This document shows, piece after piece, positions 35,038-44,347 of a stretch of DNA of 64,000 nucleotides; position 1 is the first letter of the stretch; the number at the start of each line of letters is the position of its first letter. Below the pieces are notes generated by a model. It saw nothing but the letters and a program-made list of their open reading frames with translations, searched no databases and had not been told where the DNA came from. Position numbers and translations under genes: made by a program. The stretch is from Shinella sp. PSBB067 (GTDB taxonomy: Bacteria > Pseudomonadota > Alphaproteobacteria > Rhizobiales > Rhizobiaceae): NCBI RefSeq assembly GCF_016839145.1, contig NZ_CP069303.1, positions 1 through 64,000 of the forward strand. Direction: 5' to 3'.

Positions 35038-35696
35038 GATGCGGCCGTCAACATGTAGCCTCGGCCGCGAACGGTCTCGATGCGCTCCGCACCGATCTTT
35101 CTGCGAAGCCGCGCGACAATGACTTCGATGGAATTCGAATCGACCTCCGCGTCTCCGTCATAAACGCGCTCGATCAATTCACGCCGATCCACGATGACCT
35201 CCTTTCGAAGAATGAGGCACGAGAGGACGCGCCATTCGAGGGCCGTCAGCTTCAGCGGCAAACCGTCGTAGTCGAATGTGCCGAGCTGTGCGTCGAAGAC
35301 CAGCGGACCGCAGGTAATCTTGGAGGCAGCATGCCCGTTGGAGCGGCGTACGAGCGCGCGCAGGCGCAGCACCAGTTCCTCGACTTTGAAAGGCTTGGTC
35401 AGGAAATCGTCCGCGCCGGCCTTGAAGCTTTCGACCTTGTCCGGCCAGCCGTCCCGCGCCGTCAGGATCAGGACCGGTAAACTGCGCTCGGCAGACCGCC
35501 AGGATTTTAGAACCGAGACACCGTCCATCTTCGGCAGCCCGAGGTCGAGGACCGCCGCGTCATAGAGTTCGGTCAGCCCCAGATGCTGGGCATCCTCGCC
35601 ATTCCGGGCGATGTCGACCACAAAGCTCTCGGCTTTAAGGCTTGCGGCGATCCGCTTTGAAAGGTCGGAATCGTCTTCGACGAGAAGCACACGCAT
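35034..35696 (-). CDS. OmpR-family response regulator
   Basis: The 220-aa protein has an N-terminal receiver (MRVLLVEDDSDLSK, phosphorylation Asp in AAVLDLGLPKMDG, Lys in FLTKPF) and a C-terminal winged helix (EVDSNSIEVIVARLRRKIGA, ETVRGRGYMLTA). I start at 35696, where the receiver begins; 35711 would add five residues. It forms an operon with the kinase and diverges from the OB-fold gene at 35826, which it may control. Confidence 0.9.
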   Translation of the reverse strand: MRVLLVEDDSDLSKRIAASLKAESFVVDIARNGEDAQHLGLTELYDAAVLDLGLPKMDGVSVLKSWRSAERSLPVLILTARDGWPDKVESFKAGADDFLTKPFKVEELVLRLRALVRRSNGHAASKITCGPLVFDAQLGTFDYDGLPLKLTALEWRVLSCLILRKEVIVDRRELIERVYDGDAEVDSNSIEVIVARLRRKIGAERIETVRGRGYMLTAAS

Positions 35697-35825
35697 GTCT
35701 GATCCATCCACGGCTATGCCTGACGTCTATGCGCAGGAGGCTTAACTCAACCTGAACCGCGACGTTCAGGGTAGCGGTGGCAGGTGCCTGATAAAACCCT
35801 CTCCACTCAACAAAAGGAGACGACG

Positions 35826-36344
35826 ATGTCAGTTTTGGAAGACAATGGCGCTATGAACCCGCATGAGACCGCCGCGAAACCGGACCTGTCGGTCCCACCG
35901 CACAAGAACCGCGAAAGAAGGGCGGCGACCTTCGGAGTTCTGGCTATAGTGGTCCTCGCGCTGGGAGCGGCGGCCGGCGCCGGGGCGATGAAGCTCACAA
36001 GGCCAAGCCTCGAGCTTGCGCCGATGACACCCGTCGCCATCTCGGCCATGACGGATTCCTCGCTCGTCACAGTTAAAGGCAAGGTCACAGAAGTTTTCGG
36101 CAACAAGTTCATCGTCCAGGACGATAGCGGCCGCGCGCTCGTCGAAACCGGCCCTTCCGGCATCAACGCAAAAACGGTGAGCGCCGACGAGACGGTGAGC
36201 GTTCAAGGCCGATTTGAGGACGGCTTCCTCCACGCGAGTTACATCGTCCGCCAGGACGGCAGCATCGAAGCGCTCGGCCCGGCCGGTGGCCCGCCGCATC
36301 GGCGCGGGCCGCTGGAAGAGATGCTGCCGCATGTGACGCCGTAG
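35826..36344 (+). CDS. membrane-anchored OB-fold (BOF-like) protein
   Basis: The 172-aa product has one hydrophobic segment (about 37-57) after a charged N terminus, then a periplasmic-type domain with VTVKGKVTEVFGNKFIVQDD and GRALVETG strands. This resembles bacterial OB-fold stress proteins such as YgiW/YdeI. A strong AAAAGGAGACGACG ribosome-binding site supports the ATG at 35826 rather than 35784. It is divergent from the two-component operon, a layout also seen for QseBC-type systems next to YgiW. Role in envelope or metal stress is inferred. Confidence 0.65.
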   Translation: MSVLEDNGAMNPHETAAKPDLSVPPHKNRERRAATFGVLAIVVLALGAAAGAGAMKLTRPSLELAPMTPVAISAMTDSSLVTVKGKVTEVFGNKFIVQDDSGRALVETGPSGINAKTVSADETVSVQGRFEDGFLHASYIVRQDGSIEALGPAGGPPHRRGPLEEMLPHVTP

Positions 36345-36485
36345 CGCACCCGGCATTTTGCCGCCTTCGTTTCTACTCCGCAGCTTCCTGTCCGAAATAG
36401 CGGTGATGCGTCGGGAACCAACAAGCCCGGCGCATCATTACCAGCGGCCAGTTCAGCAGTCGCTCAATCAAACGAGGACGCCCGC

Positions 36486-37799
36486 ATGCAATCTCTCCCG
36501 TCAAGGGGCCTTTCCGATCGGTCGTTGGTCGCCCTGGCCGTCCTCAACTTCTTCCTTGCTGATGCACGCGATGGCCTTGGTCCTTTTCTGGATGGATTTC
36601 TGGCGACCAAGGGATGGTCGCCGATGACGCTTGGCTTCATCGCGACATTGGGCGGTCTGCTCGGCATGATCGCGACCCCTCTGTTCGGAGCCTGGGTCGA
36701 TGCATCACGGCACAAGCGCATGCTGATCATCATACCCGTAGTGCTGATCACGGCTGCGGCGCTTTGGACCCTTGCCAGCCCGGACAACGCCTCGGTTTTC
36801 GGCGGGCAATCCGCGACAGCGATCGTCGGGGCCGTCATAGGGCCGGCACTTATGGGGTTGACCCTTGGTCTGGTCGGTGAGCGCGGGTTTCCCGATCAGG
36901 TCTCGCGAAACGAGTTCTGGAATCATCTCGGTAATGTCGTTTCACTCGCCGGCATATACCTTGCGACCGTGATGTTTGGCCTCAGCGGAATTGTCGCGCT
37001 GATGATCCTGACGGCCGCTGCGGCGATTGTCGCCGTGCTGGCGATCGACCCTCGACGGATCGACCACGCGGTGGCAAGAGGCCTCGGCCATGACGATGGC
37101 ACGCCCGGCCCCTCGGGTTATTCTGTCCTTGCCGGGAGCAAGGGATTGATCCTCCTTGCCGTCATGCTGATGATCTTCCACTTTGGCAACGCGCCGATCG
37201 GCCGCCTGATCGCCCAGAATTTTTCGCTCCAGCTCGGCACGCCATTCCGCACGACGGCGATCATCACGGGTGTGGCGCAACTGTCGATGATCGCGATGGC
37301 CCTGGCCGCCCCCTATCTGATACGGCGTTTCGGACTGGCGAGCGTGTTCGTCGTCGCGCTGCTGGCGTTGCCGATCCGCGGTGCGATCGCTGGCTCCTTC
37401 ACCTCCTATGCCTCTATTTTCCCGGTGCAGATACTCGATGGGATCGGGGCAGGGCTGATTGGAATTGCAACGCCGATCGCGGCGGAACGGATCCTGTCGG
37501 GAACAGGCCGGTTCAATGTCGGCCTCGCCGCGGTGATGACAGTTCAGGGGATAGGGGCATCGCTCAGCAATGTCGTCGCCGGGTGGCTGACTGACATGGA
37601 CGGCTATGGCCTTGCCTACTGGGTGCATGGCGGGGTCGCGGCGATTGCACTTGCGGCGTTCGTTGCCGGGCATAAAAGCATTGCGCCAGCCGGGGCGAAT
37701 GATCGTCAGGACTCGCCTTACAGGGTCGAAACGCCTGCTGAAGAAGCCGGGCGGCGACCGGGAGATGGCCGGTATCCTGGCGCTCGTCCTTCAGCTTGA
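36486..37799 (+). CDS. MFS transporter, 3' end altered by an IS21 scar
   Basis: The 437-aa protein has about twelve hydrophobic segments and an MFS N-terminal loop motif (GAWVDASRHKRM). It is probably a proton-coupled exporter or importer; the substrate is unknown. The family part seems to end near AFVAGHKSIA; the last 20-25 residues (after DRQDSP) are read from an IS21 istA remnant in another frame. The tail lies outside the membrane core, so function may survive. No clear ribosome-binding site is seen upstream. Confidence 0.75.
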   Translation: MQSLPSRGLSDRSLVALAVLNFFLADARDGLGPFLDGFLATKGWSPMTLGFIATLGGLLGMIATPLFGAWVDASRHKRMLIIIPVVLITAAALWTLASPDNASVFGGQSATAIVGAVIGPALMGLTLGLVGERGFPDQVSRNEFWNHLGNVVSLAGIYLATVMFGLSGIVALMILTAAAAIVAVLAIDPRRIDHAVARGLGHDDGTPGPSGYSVLAGSKGLILLAVMLMIFHFGNAPIGRLIAQNFSLQLGTPFRTTAIITGVAQLSMIAMALAAPYLIRRFGLASVFVVALLALPIRGAIAGSFTSYASIFPVQILDGIGAGLIGIATPIAAERILSGTGRFNVGLAAVMTVQGIGASLSNVVAGWLTDMDGYGLAYWVHGGVAAIALAAFVAGHKSIAPAGANDRQDSPYRVETPAEEAGRRPGDGRYPGARPSA

Positions 37800-38010
37800 T
37801 GAACAGGCGTCCTGTCGGCGATTGACATGGCGCTGAAATCAGGCGTTCCGGCTAGGAGGAAGGTGCTGAACCTCCAGCTTCATTCAATGGGCCAGCGTCT
37901 TGTCACCAATATGACCACTGCGCTGCTGGATCGGCTGACCCATCATTCCCGTATCCTTGAAGCCGGAAACGACAGCTTCCGCTTCAAGAACAACTCGGCG
38001 CACGGCTACC
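37722..38010 (+). mobile_element. IS21-family istA-istB remnant
   Basis: Short translated pieces match IS21 proteins. KRLLKKPGGDREMAGILALV and, after a lost base, LSAIDMALKSGVPARRKVLN are the end of IstA. MTTALLDRLTHHSRILEAGN then DSFRFKN are the end of IstB. Almost all of both genes is missing, so the piece arose by internal deletion. The segment 38010-38145 may hold the old element end. Confidence 0.65.
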
Positions 38011-38145
38011 TAAGAGGCGGGCCAATTCTCGGTGGAGACGCCGGGTCGGTTCTCAGTCGCAATCAATCGACGCTCCCCTTCAGCGATCAAATCATTGCCA
38101 TGCCAGGTCCTCAGCGACAGGTGACCGAGCAAGCCGTTCGAGAAC

Positions 38146-38163
38146 GTGAGCGAAACCGCTCAC
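38146..38163 (-). terminator. hairpin after the deacylase gene
   Basis: A 7-bp stem (GTGAGCG / CGCTCAC) with a 4-base loop lies one base past the stop of the minus-strand deacylase gene. No T run follows on the minus strand, so termination is uncertain. Confidence 0.35.
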
Positions 38164-38164
38164 A

Positions 38165-39271
38165 TCACGCGGACAGCAGCATGCCGGTCCGGATCGAGGT
38201 CTTCCCGGCGATGAAGAAAAGCTCGGCACCCGCAGGTACAATTCGGGCCTGCTCGCGTGCATAAAGAGTGCCGTCGACGCCAGCGAAAATGTCGACCTCG
38301 TTGCCCCCCGGCAGGCAGCGCAGACGCCCGAGCAGCGTTCCGACGGTGACCGGCGTTCCCGGAGGCACTGCGGCGAGGAACAGGCCAGGATGGGGGGCGG
38401 TGACGACCTCCACGCCGGCCAGCGGGGTGACGGCGGCCGGATCGTGCCTTGTCCTGGGGCTCGGCGCCGTCAGGACACCTCGGCCGGCGAGCCACACGAG
38501 AAGCGCCATCGCATCGTTTTCCGCCATTGCCGCGTCAGTATCCAGCATGCCGCGCCATTCGAGCGTGACGGAGAAGCACGCGAGCTGCACCTGCTTGGCT
38601 GGCCACCGATCACGGAACGCTATCCACGGAAGACTGCAGGCCTCGTCGAACGACGCCCCGCCCTGCAGCGGCGCATGGAGGACCACGCCGGCACCCACGG
38701 CCTGCGCCAGCGCGGCGGCTTGTTCGACATGCTCGCTGTGACAGTAGAGATGTGTCACCGCCTCCGAATCGCAGTGCATGTCGATGACGATGTCAGCGCC
38801 GATCGCCAGCTTGAGCAAGGCCGACTGCAGTGCCTCCAGCCGGCTCGCCGGTGTGAGCCCGTCGAGCGCGGCAAGCATGCGTGCCCGCAGGCCCGCCACC
38901 ACGTCGCCCTCCGGCGGGCTGGCGTCGCGCGCGAGCGCCAGCCGTGCTGCGTCGGGGAAGTTGCGATTGAAGTTCTGACCGGACGTGGCGTCGAAGCGCC
39001 CGGAACCGCTACCAGCCGGATCCTGGGCGAGGCCGATCGGATTGGCGGCGGGCACGAGCAGGATTTCTCCGACGACCGCGCCGTCCGCCTCCAGCCGTTG
39101 AAGCTGATCGCGGAGCGCGAACCCCACCAGCATTCCCGGCGCTTCGTCCGCATGAAGCCCCCCCTGGATATAGACGCGCGGCCGTGCGCCCCGCCGGCCG
39201 AAGCGGTAGACTGTCACATGGTGGCTTCCATCCGTCGGGCCGGGCCCGAGGTAAATGGTTTCGATGTCCAT
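38165..39271 (-). CDS. succinylglutamate desuccinylase/aspartoacylase-family deacylase
   Basis: The 368-aa product shows the M14 AstE/AspA zinc site: QGGLHADEAPG (His and Glu) and VIDMHCDSEA (His). NFNRNFPD is the Arg/Asn substrate motif. Family members remove acyl groups from N-acyl amino acids such as succinyl-glutamate or acetyl-aspartate. I start at 39271, where GGGAGAGTTGAAG precedes the ATG; the frame is open much further upstream but that part overlaps the divergent LysR gene. It diverges from a LysR regulator and an amino-acid importer, so it may process an N-acylated amino acid taken up by that importer. Confidence 0.85.
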   Translation of the reverse strand: MDIETIYLGPGPTDGSHHVTVYRFGRRGARPRVYIQGGLHADEAPGMLVGFALRDQLQRLEADGAVVGEILLVPAANPIGLAQDPAGSGSGRFDATSGQNFNRNFPDAARLALARDASPPEGDVVAGLRARMLAALDGLTPASRLEALQSALLKLAIGADIVIDMHCDSEAVTHLYCHSEHVEQAAALAQAVGAGVVLHAPLQGGASFDEACSLPWIAFRDRWPAKQVQLACFSVTLEWRGMLDTDAAMAENDAMALLVWLAGRGVLTAPSPRTRHDPAAVTPLAGVEVVTAPHPGLFLAAVPPGTPVTVGTLLGRLRCLPGGNEVDIFAGVDGTLYAREQARIVPAGAELFFIAGKTSIRTGMLLSA

Positions 39272-39362
39272 CTTCAACTCTCCCGTGCGAGCATGGAGAC
39301 TAGTCGCTTGACGCGGCCGGCGGAAATGAGTTTGTCTCGCGTAAGATGAATGAGGATCATGC

Positions 39363-40265
39363 ATGGTCAAGCGTCGACTGATATTGAACCTGCGTGGCTT
39401 CCAGGTCTTCGAAGCCGTCGCCCGCCACCTATCGGTGACGCAGGCGGCCGTGGAGCTCGGGATAACGCAGAGCGCGGTCAGCCACCAGTTGCGGCATCTT
39501 GCGGAATATCTCGGCGAAGAGCTGATCGAGCGCCAGGGTCGCCGCATCAGCCTGACGGAGGCCGGGGCGCGACTCGCCGAAGCGCTGGACGATGCGCTCG
39601 ATCTGATCGAGCGCTCGGCCGCTTCGACCATCGGCCTCAACCGGCGCACGGTGCGGCTGGCGATGTATCCGTCCTTCTCCGCGGGCTGGCTGATCGCAGC
39701 CTTGCCTGGCTTTGCCGCCGCCCATCCCGATATCGACCTGCGTCTCGTCATGATGTCGGACCCGCCCGAAATCAGCGATCGGCTGGCCGATGTGTTCATC
39801 ACCTCGGAGACGCCCCGGCGCGGCTACTGGTCGGTGCGGCTCTTCGACGAGGTGCTGCTGCCGGTGGCGCAAACGGGCTTCGCGAACGGCTATCGCGAGG
39901 GCCTTCCACTGATCACGTCCGAGACGGACCCCGTGGCCACCGGGGTCGACTGGGAAAGCTTCGCGGCGCTGAACGGCCTGTCCCTGCAGGTCCTTCGCCG
40001 CGGGCCGTGGCAATGCTGTTCGCACTACCTGCTCGCGCTCGAGATGGCGCGCGCCGGGATGGGCGCGGCTCTCATCCCCGATTTTCTGGCAGCGCCGGCT
40101 CTCGCGCGGGGCGAGCTTTGCCGCCTTGCGGGAAAGCCCATGCCGACGGGCCTCAGCTATGACCTGCATCTGAAATACGAGCGGCGCAAGGAGCCGGACA
40201 TCCGCCAGCTCGTCACCTGGCTGCGCCGGACGGCGCGTGAGAAGACGCATGAACTGCGCTCATAG
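39363..40265 (+). CDS. LysR-family transcriptional regulator
   Basis: The 300-aa protein has an N-terminal winged HTH (about 10-65; LSVTQAAVELGITQSAVSHQ) and a periplasmic-binding-like effector domain (about 95-295). It resembles the GcvA subgroup. It is divergent from the deacylase gene across a 91-bp gap and precedes the amino-acid ABC operon, so it likely controls both in response to the transported compound. Confidence 0.9.
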   Translation: MVKRRLILNLRGFQVFEAVARHLSVTQAAVELGITQSAVSHQLRHLAEYLGEELIERQGRRISLTEAGARLAEALDDALDLIERSAASTIGLNRRTVRLAMYPSFSAGWLIAALPGFAAAHPDIDLRLVMMSDPPEISDRLADVFITSETPRRGYWSVRLFDEVLLPVAQTGFANGYREGLPLITSETDPVATGVDWESFAALNGLSLQVLRRGPWQCCSHYLLALEMARAGMGAALIPDFLAAPALARGELCRLAGKPMPTGLSYDLHLKYERRKEPDIRQLVTWLRRTAREKTHELRS

Positions 40266-40357
40266 ATACTTGTCATTTCTCATGTCAGTAAATCTCCCGC
40301 CGGTGCTAGGCTTTTGCGAAAGTGCTGGCGATGGTCTTGCGGAGAGGAGGGACTTGC

Positions 40358-41176
40358 ATGACGGCCTCGACAACCCCGTCCAAGCTCCGTCTTTCCGTGC
40401 GCGGCCTGCACAAGCGCTACGGTGCGCTCGAGGTGTTGCGCGGGGTCTCGCTGGAGGCGAACAAGGGCGACGTGATCGCGCTCATCGGCGCGTCTGGCTC
40501 GGGCAAGTCCACGGTTCTGCGCTGCATTAACCAGCTCGAGTCCAGCGATGCGGGTGAGGTGAACATTGCCGGCGAAGAGCTCGATCTCGTCGAACGCAAG
40601 GGACGGCGGGTCGCGCGCGATCTCGACCAGTTGCGGCGGCTGCGCGCCAAGCTCGGCTTCGTTTCGCAGGGCTTCAATCTCTGGCCGCACATGACCGTCC
40701 TGGAAAACGTCATCGAAGGCCCCGTCCTGGTGCGCCGGCTCTCGCCGGAAGTGGCGGTGCCGCTGGCGCGCCGGCTGCTGGAGCGTGTCGGGATGCGGGG
40801 ACGGGAAGATGCCTATCCGGGCCGGCTTTCGGGCGGCCAGCAGCAGCGCGTCGCGATCGCCCGCGCCCTGGCCATGGAGCCGGAGGTGCTGCTCTTCGAT
40901 GAGCCGACCAGCGCCCTCGATCCCGAGCTCGTGGTGGAGGTGCTTGCGGTGATCCGGGATCTTGCGAAGGAAGGCAGGACCATGCTGCTGGTGACGCACG
41001 AGATGGCGTTTGCGCGCGACGTGTCCACGCGTGTGGTCTTCCTGCACGAGGGCCGCGTGGAGGAAGCCGGGCCGCCCGCGCAGATATTCGGCGCGCCGCG
41101 CTCGCAGCGGCTTCGACAATTCCTGACCGGAACGCGCCTTGCGGGCCAAGCCGGTAGCGATCGATGGGGGAGATGA
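40358..41176 (+). CDS. polar amino-acid ABC importer ATPase
   Basis: The 272-aa protein has Walker A GASGSGKST, signature LSGGQQQRVAIARALAM, Walker B LLFDEPTSALDPE and the His switch in LLVTHEMAFARD, typical of GlnQ/HisP-like ATPases. The ATG at 40358 follows GGAGAGGAGGGACTTGC, so I prefer it to 40322. It is the first gene of an operon with two binding proteins and two permeases. Confidence 0.9.
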   Translation: MTASTTPSKLRLSVRGLHKRYGALEVLRGVSLEANKGDVIALIGASGSGKSTVLRCINQLESSDAGEVNIAGEELDLVERKGRRVARDLDQLRRLRAKLGFVSQGFNLWPHMTVLENVIEGPVLVRRLSPEVAVPLARRLLERVGMRGREDAYPGRLSGGQQQRVAIARALAMEPEVLLFDEPTSALDPELVVEVLAVIRDLAKEGRTMLLVTHEMAFARDVSTRVVFLHEGRVEEAGPPAQIFGAPRSQRLRQFLTGTRLAGQAGSDRWGR

Positions 41177-41178
41177 GG

Positions 41179-41937
41179 ATGAGATTGCGACTGGCCGCGG
41201 CGTTCCTGGCGAGCACGGCGACACTTGTGCAGGCGGCGGAGATGAAGGTCTGCGTCGAGGGCGCCTATCCGCCCATGTCGATGATGAACGAGAAGGGCGA
41301 GATCGTCGGCATGGACATCGACATGACCGACGCGCTCTGCGCGGTTGCCGGCATGACCTGCTCCCTCGTGAAAACCGACTGGGACGCGATGATCCCATCG
41401 CTGCTGGAAGGCAAGTGCGACGCCATCATCGCCTCCATGTCCATCACGCCCGAACGGGCGCAGGTCGTGGCCTTCACCGACAAGTACATGCAGACGCCGA
41501 ACATGTTCATCGCCAGGGCCGATGCCGGGCTCAGCGAGAGTGCCGGGGGGCTTGCCGGAAAACGCGTGGGCGTGCAGCGCGGCACGGTGGCGCACGATTT
41601 CCTCGCCGGCGAGTATCCGGATGTCGAACTGGGGCTCTACGGCTCCGAGGAGGAAATCTACCTCGACCTTCAGGCCGGGCGTGTCGACGCGGCCTTCGTG
41701 GATGCGGGCACCGGCGAGACGGCCTTCCTCAAGACGCCGCAGGGCGAAGGCTTCGCCTTCTTCGGCCGGCCGCATGTCGAGGAGAAGTATTTCGGCAAGG
41801 GCGTGGGCATTGCCCTGCGCCCCGGTGACGAGGCGTTGCGCCAAACGCTCAACGCGGCCATCAGGACCATCCGTGCGAACGGAAAATACCGGGAGATCAA
41901 CGACAGGTATTTCTCGACCGATCAATACGGCGAATGA
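41179..41937 (+). CDS. amino-acid binding protein 1 (SBP_bac_3)
   Basis: The 252-aa product has a signal peptide (about 1-20, ending VQAAE) and a family 3 periplasmic fold: KVCVEGAYPPMSMMNEKGEI, GMDIDMTDALC, SMSITPERAQVVAFTDKYM and LQAGRVDAAFVDAGT. It binds an amino acid or opine-like compound; which one is unknown. Starts at 41164, 41173 or 41179 are all in frame; GGGGGAG fits 41179 best. The stop overlaps the first permease by 4 bases. Confidence 0.85.
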   Translation: MRLRLAAAFLASTATLVQAAEMKVCVEGAYPPMSMMNEKGEIVGMDIDMTDALCAVAGMTCSLVKTDWDAMIPSLLEGKCDAIIASMSITPERAQVVAFTDKYMQTPNMFIARADAGLSESAGGLAGKRVGVQRGTVAHDFLAGEYPDVELGLYGSEEEIYLDLQAGRVDAAFVDAGTGETAFLKTPQGEGFAFFGRPHVEEKYFGKGVGIALRPGDEALRQTLNAAIRTIRANGKYREINDRYFSTDQYGE

Positions 41938-42626
41938 TCGGTACGGCGTTGGAGAAGCTTGTTGCCTTCGGCCCGATACTGATCGGTGGCATGGGATTGA
42001 CGCTTGCGGTCGCCCTGCTTTCCATGGCGCTGGCCAGCGCCGTGGGCCTTGTTCTTGCAGTTCTTGCCTTGCGGGGCGGGTTCGTCGCCCGTTTCCTCGT
42101 TGGCGCTTATACAACCGTCGCGCGCGGCGTGCCCGATCTCGTGATCATGCTGCTGCTGTTCTTCGGCGGCGAGCGGGCGATCAACGGCGTGCTGTCGGCT
42201 TTCGGATACGCCCGAATTTCCGTCAGCCCCTTCGCCATCGGCGTCCTGACCCTCGGCTTCATCTTCGGCGCGTTCCTGACGGAGACGTTTCGCGGCGCAT
42301 TCCTGTCCGTGCCGCGCGGCCAGACGGAGGCTGCGCAAGCACTCGGCCTCCCGCCGCACCGGATCCTGAGGCTGGTGATCTTTCCGCAGATGCTACCGCT
42401 CGCCCTGCCCGGATTCAGCAACACCTGGCTCGTGCTTTTGAAGTCCACGGCGATCATCTCCATCGTCGGATTGCAGGACATGGTGGGGATTGCCGACAAG
42501 GCGGGCAAGGCCACGCGCGAGCCGTTCGTCTTCATGCTGGCCGTGATCGTGTTCTTCCTGGCGCTGACGGCGGTGTCGGGCGCGTACCTGCGGCGGCTCG
42601 AGCGCCGCTATCCGGCGAGGGCCTGA
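41934..42626 (+). CDS. amino-acid ABC importer permease 1
   Basis: The 230-aa protein has about five membrane segments and the HisMQ-type permease loop (FLSVPRGQTEAAQALGLPPH). It also carries the early conserved RGVPDLVIMLLLFFGGE. It forms the channel with the next gene's product. Overlaps the binding-protein gene (ATGA) and lies 3 bp before permease 2. Confidence 0.9.
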   Translation: MIGTALEKLVAFGPILIGGMGLTLAVALLSMALASAVGLVLAVLALRGGFVARFLVGAYTTVARGVPDLVIMLLLFFGGERAINGVLSAFGYARISVSPFAIGVLTLGFIFGAFLTETFRGAFLSVPRGQTEAAQALGLPPHRILRLVIFPQMLPLALPGFSNTWLVLLKSTAIISIVGLQDMVGIADKAGKATREPFVFMLAVIVFFLALTAVSGAYLRRLERRYPARA

Positions 42627-42629
42627 GCG

Positions 42630-43313
42630 ATGCGGTTCGATCTGGTTGCCAGACATGCCGATCTCTTCCTGGCCGGCACGCTTATGACCTTGAAGCTGAC
42701 CGTCATGTCACTGGCGATCGGCATGTTGATCGCGTTGCCCGTCGCGGTGCTGCGGACGCGGCGCGTTCCCTATCTCGACGGGCTCCTGAGGGCCTATGTC
42801 TTCGTTTTCCGCGGCACGCCCATGCTGGTGCAGACCTATCTCGTCTACTACGGGCTGGCGCAGTTCGATGCCGTGCGCGAGAGCGTGCTGTGGCCGTGGC
42901 TGCGCAATCCCTTCAACTGCGCGCTCATCGCCTTCTCGCTGAACACGGCGGCCTACACGGCGGAGATCCTGCGCGGCGCTCTGGAGGCGGTTTCGAAGGG
43001 GGAGGTCGAGGCAGCCGAGGCCATCGGCATGACGCGCCTGCAGGTGCTGCGCCGCATCGTGGTTCCCGGCGCGTTTCGACGGGCGCTTCCGCAATACGGC
43101 AACGAGGTGATCCTGATGCTGCACGGCTCGACGGTCGCCAGCGTCATCACGATCCAGGATATCCTCGGCGCGGGGCGCCTGCTGAATGGCAAATATTATC
43201 TCGCCTATGAAGGTCTTTTGACCGCGGCCGCCCTTTATCTCGCCCTGACCTTCCTGATTGCCGGCGTCTTCAAGGCGGTCGAGCGGAAATGGCTCGCGCA
43301 GTCGTCGCCGTAG
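42630..43313 (+). CDS. amino-acid ABC importer permease 2
   Basis: The 227-aa protein is a second HisMQ-type permease with FRGTPMLVQTYLVYYGLAQF, EILRGALEAVSKGEVEAAEA and IGMTRLQVLRRIVVP. Together with permease 1 it makes a heterodimeric channel. The next binding-protein gene begins 169 bp later. Confidence 0.9.
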   Translation: MRFDLVARHADLFLAGTLMTLKLTVMSLAIGMLIALPVAVLRTRRVPYLDGLLRAYVFVFRGTPMLVQTYLVYYGLAQFDAVRESVLWPWLRNPFNCALIAFSLNTAAYTAEILRGALEAVSKGEVEAAEAIGMTRLQVLRRIVVPGAFRRALPQYGNEVILMLHGSTVASVITIQDILGAGRLLNGKYYLAYEGLLTAAALYLALTFLIAGVFKAVERKWLAQSSP

Positions 43314-43482
43314 CGATTCACACAAACCCATCCAACCAGATTCCTCCGTCGCCCAGGGCCGAACGCTGAACTGATGCGTCCGGCCCCGGCGGAGGCCGAT
43401 ATCCCGGGCCATCCCGGGAGAACGACCGGTGACGTCCCGTGCGGCGTACCGGCGGAGAGTGAACATACCCAAGGAGGATAAA

Positions 43483-44292
43483 ATGAAAGTCTTTGCCATC
43501 GGCCTGTCTCTTCTGGCCGGCCTGCTTCCGATAAATGCTGCCCATGCCGACAAGCTGGACGATATCATCGCTTCCGGCACGCTGCGCTGCGGGGTGACGC
43601 TGGATTTCCCACCCATGGGGATGCGTGAACAGGACAACACCCCCGTCGGGTTCGACGTGGATTACTGCAACGACCTCGCCAAGGCGCTGGGCGTCGCCGC
43701 GGAAATCGTCGAGACGCCGTTCCCCGAACGCATTCCCGCGCTGATGACCGGAAGGATCGATATCGGCGTCGCCTCGACGTCCGACACGCTGGAGCGCGCG
43801 AAGACGGTGGGCATGTCGATCCCCTACTATGCATTTGAAAATGCGGTGATCGCGAACACATCGGTCGACATCGCCGACTGGGAGGGCATGAAGGGCAAGA
43901 CCATCGGCGCCACCGCCGGTACCTACGAGGCGATCTGGCTCGAAGCAAAGGTCAAGGAATGGGGGGTGGGAAGCTTCCGGCCCTACCAGACCCAGGCCGA
44001 TGTCCTGCTCGCGCTGACCCAGGGGCAGATCGACGTGACGATCTCGGCGATCGAGGTGGCAAATTCCACATTGAAGAGCGGCAAGTATCCGGGGCTGAAG
44101 ATCGTCGGAAAGGCGCCCATGGTGCCGGACTATGTCGCGCTCTTCACCCTTCGCGAAGAATACGGCTTGATCAACTACCTGAACCTCTTTGTGAACCAGC
44201 AGGTTCGTACCGGACGTTACGCCGAACTCTATAAGAAATGGGTCGGTGACGGAGAGCCCGCCAACCTGACCCTTCCTGGTGTCTATCGCTGA
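43483..44292 (+). CDS. amino-acid binding protein 2 (SBP_bac_3)
   Basis: The 269-aa product has a signal peptide (about 1-21, ending AHA) and the family 3 fold: LRCGVTLDFPPMGMREQDN, GFDVDYCNDLAKALGV, MTGRIDIGVASTSDTLERAK. It differs clearly from binding protein 1, so the importer may serve two ligands. AAGGAGGATAAA precedes the ATG at 43483, which I prefer to 43429. The 169-bp gap before it could hold its own promoter. Confidence 0.87.
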   Translation: MKVFAIGLSLLAGLLPINAAHADKLDDIIASGTLRCGVTLDFPPMGMREQDNTPVGFDVDYCNDLAKALGVAAEIVETPFPERIPALMTGRIDIGVASTSDTLERAKTVGMSIPYYAFENAVIANTSVDIADWEGMKGKTIGATAGTYEAIWLEAKVKEWGVGSFRPYQTQADVLLALTQGQIDVTISAIEVANSTLKSGKYPGLKIVGKAPMVPDYVALFTLREEYGLINYLNLFVNQQVRTGRYAELYKKWVGDGEPANLTLPGVYR

Positions 44293-44347
44293 AACCTGGA
44301 GCCGGGCGCCCTTTGTGGCGCTCGGCCTTGGAACGGGGGAGAATATC

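Noticed and set aside
39272..39802. N-terminal extension of the deacylase frame
   Set aside because: It overlaps the divergent LysR gene, and a good ribosome-binding site with ATG exists at 39271 where family homology begins.
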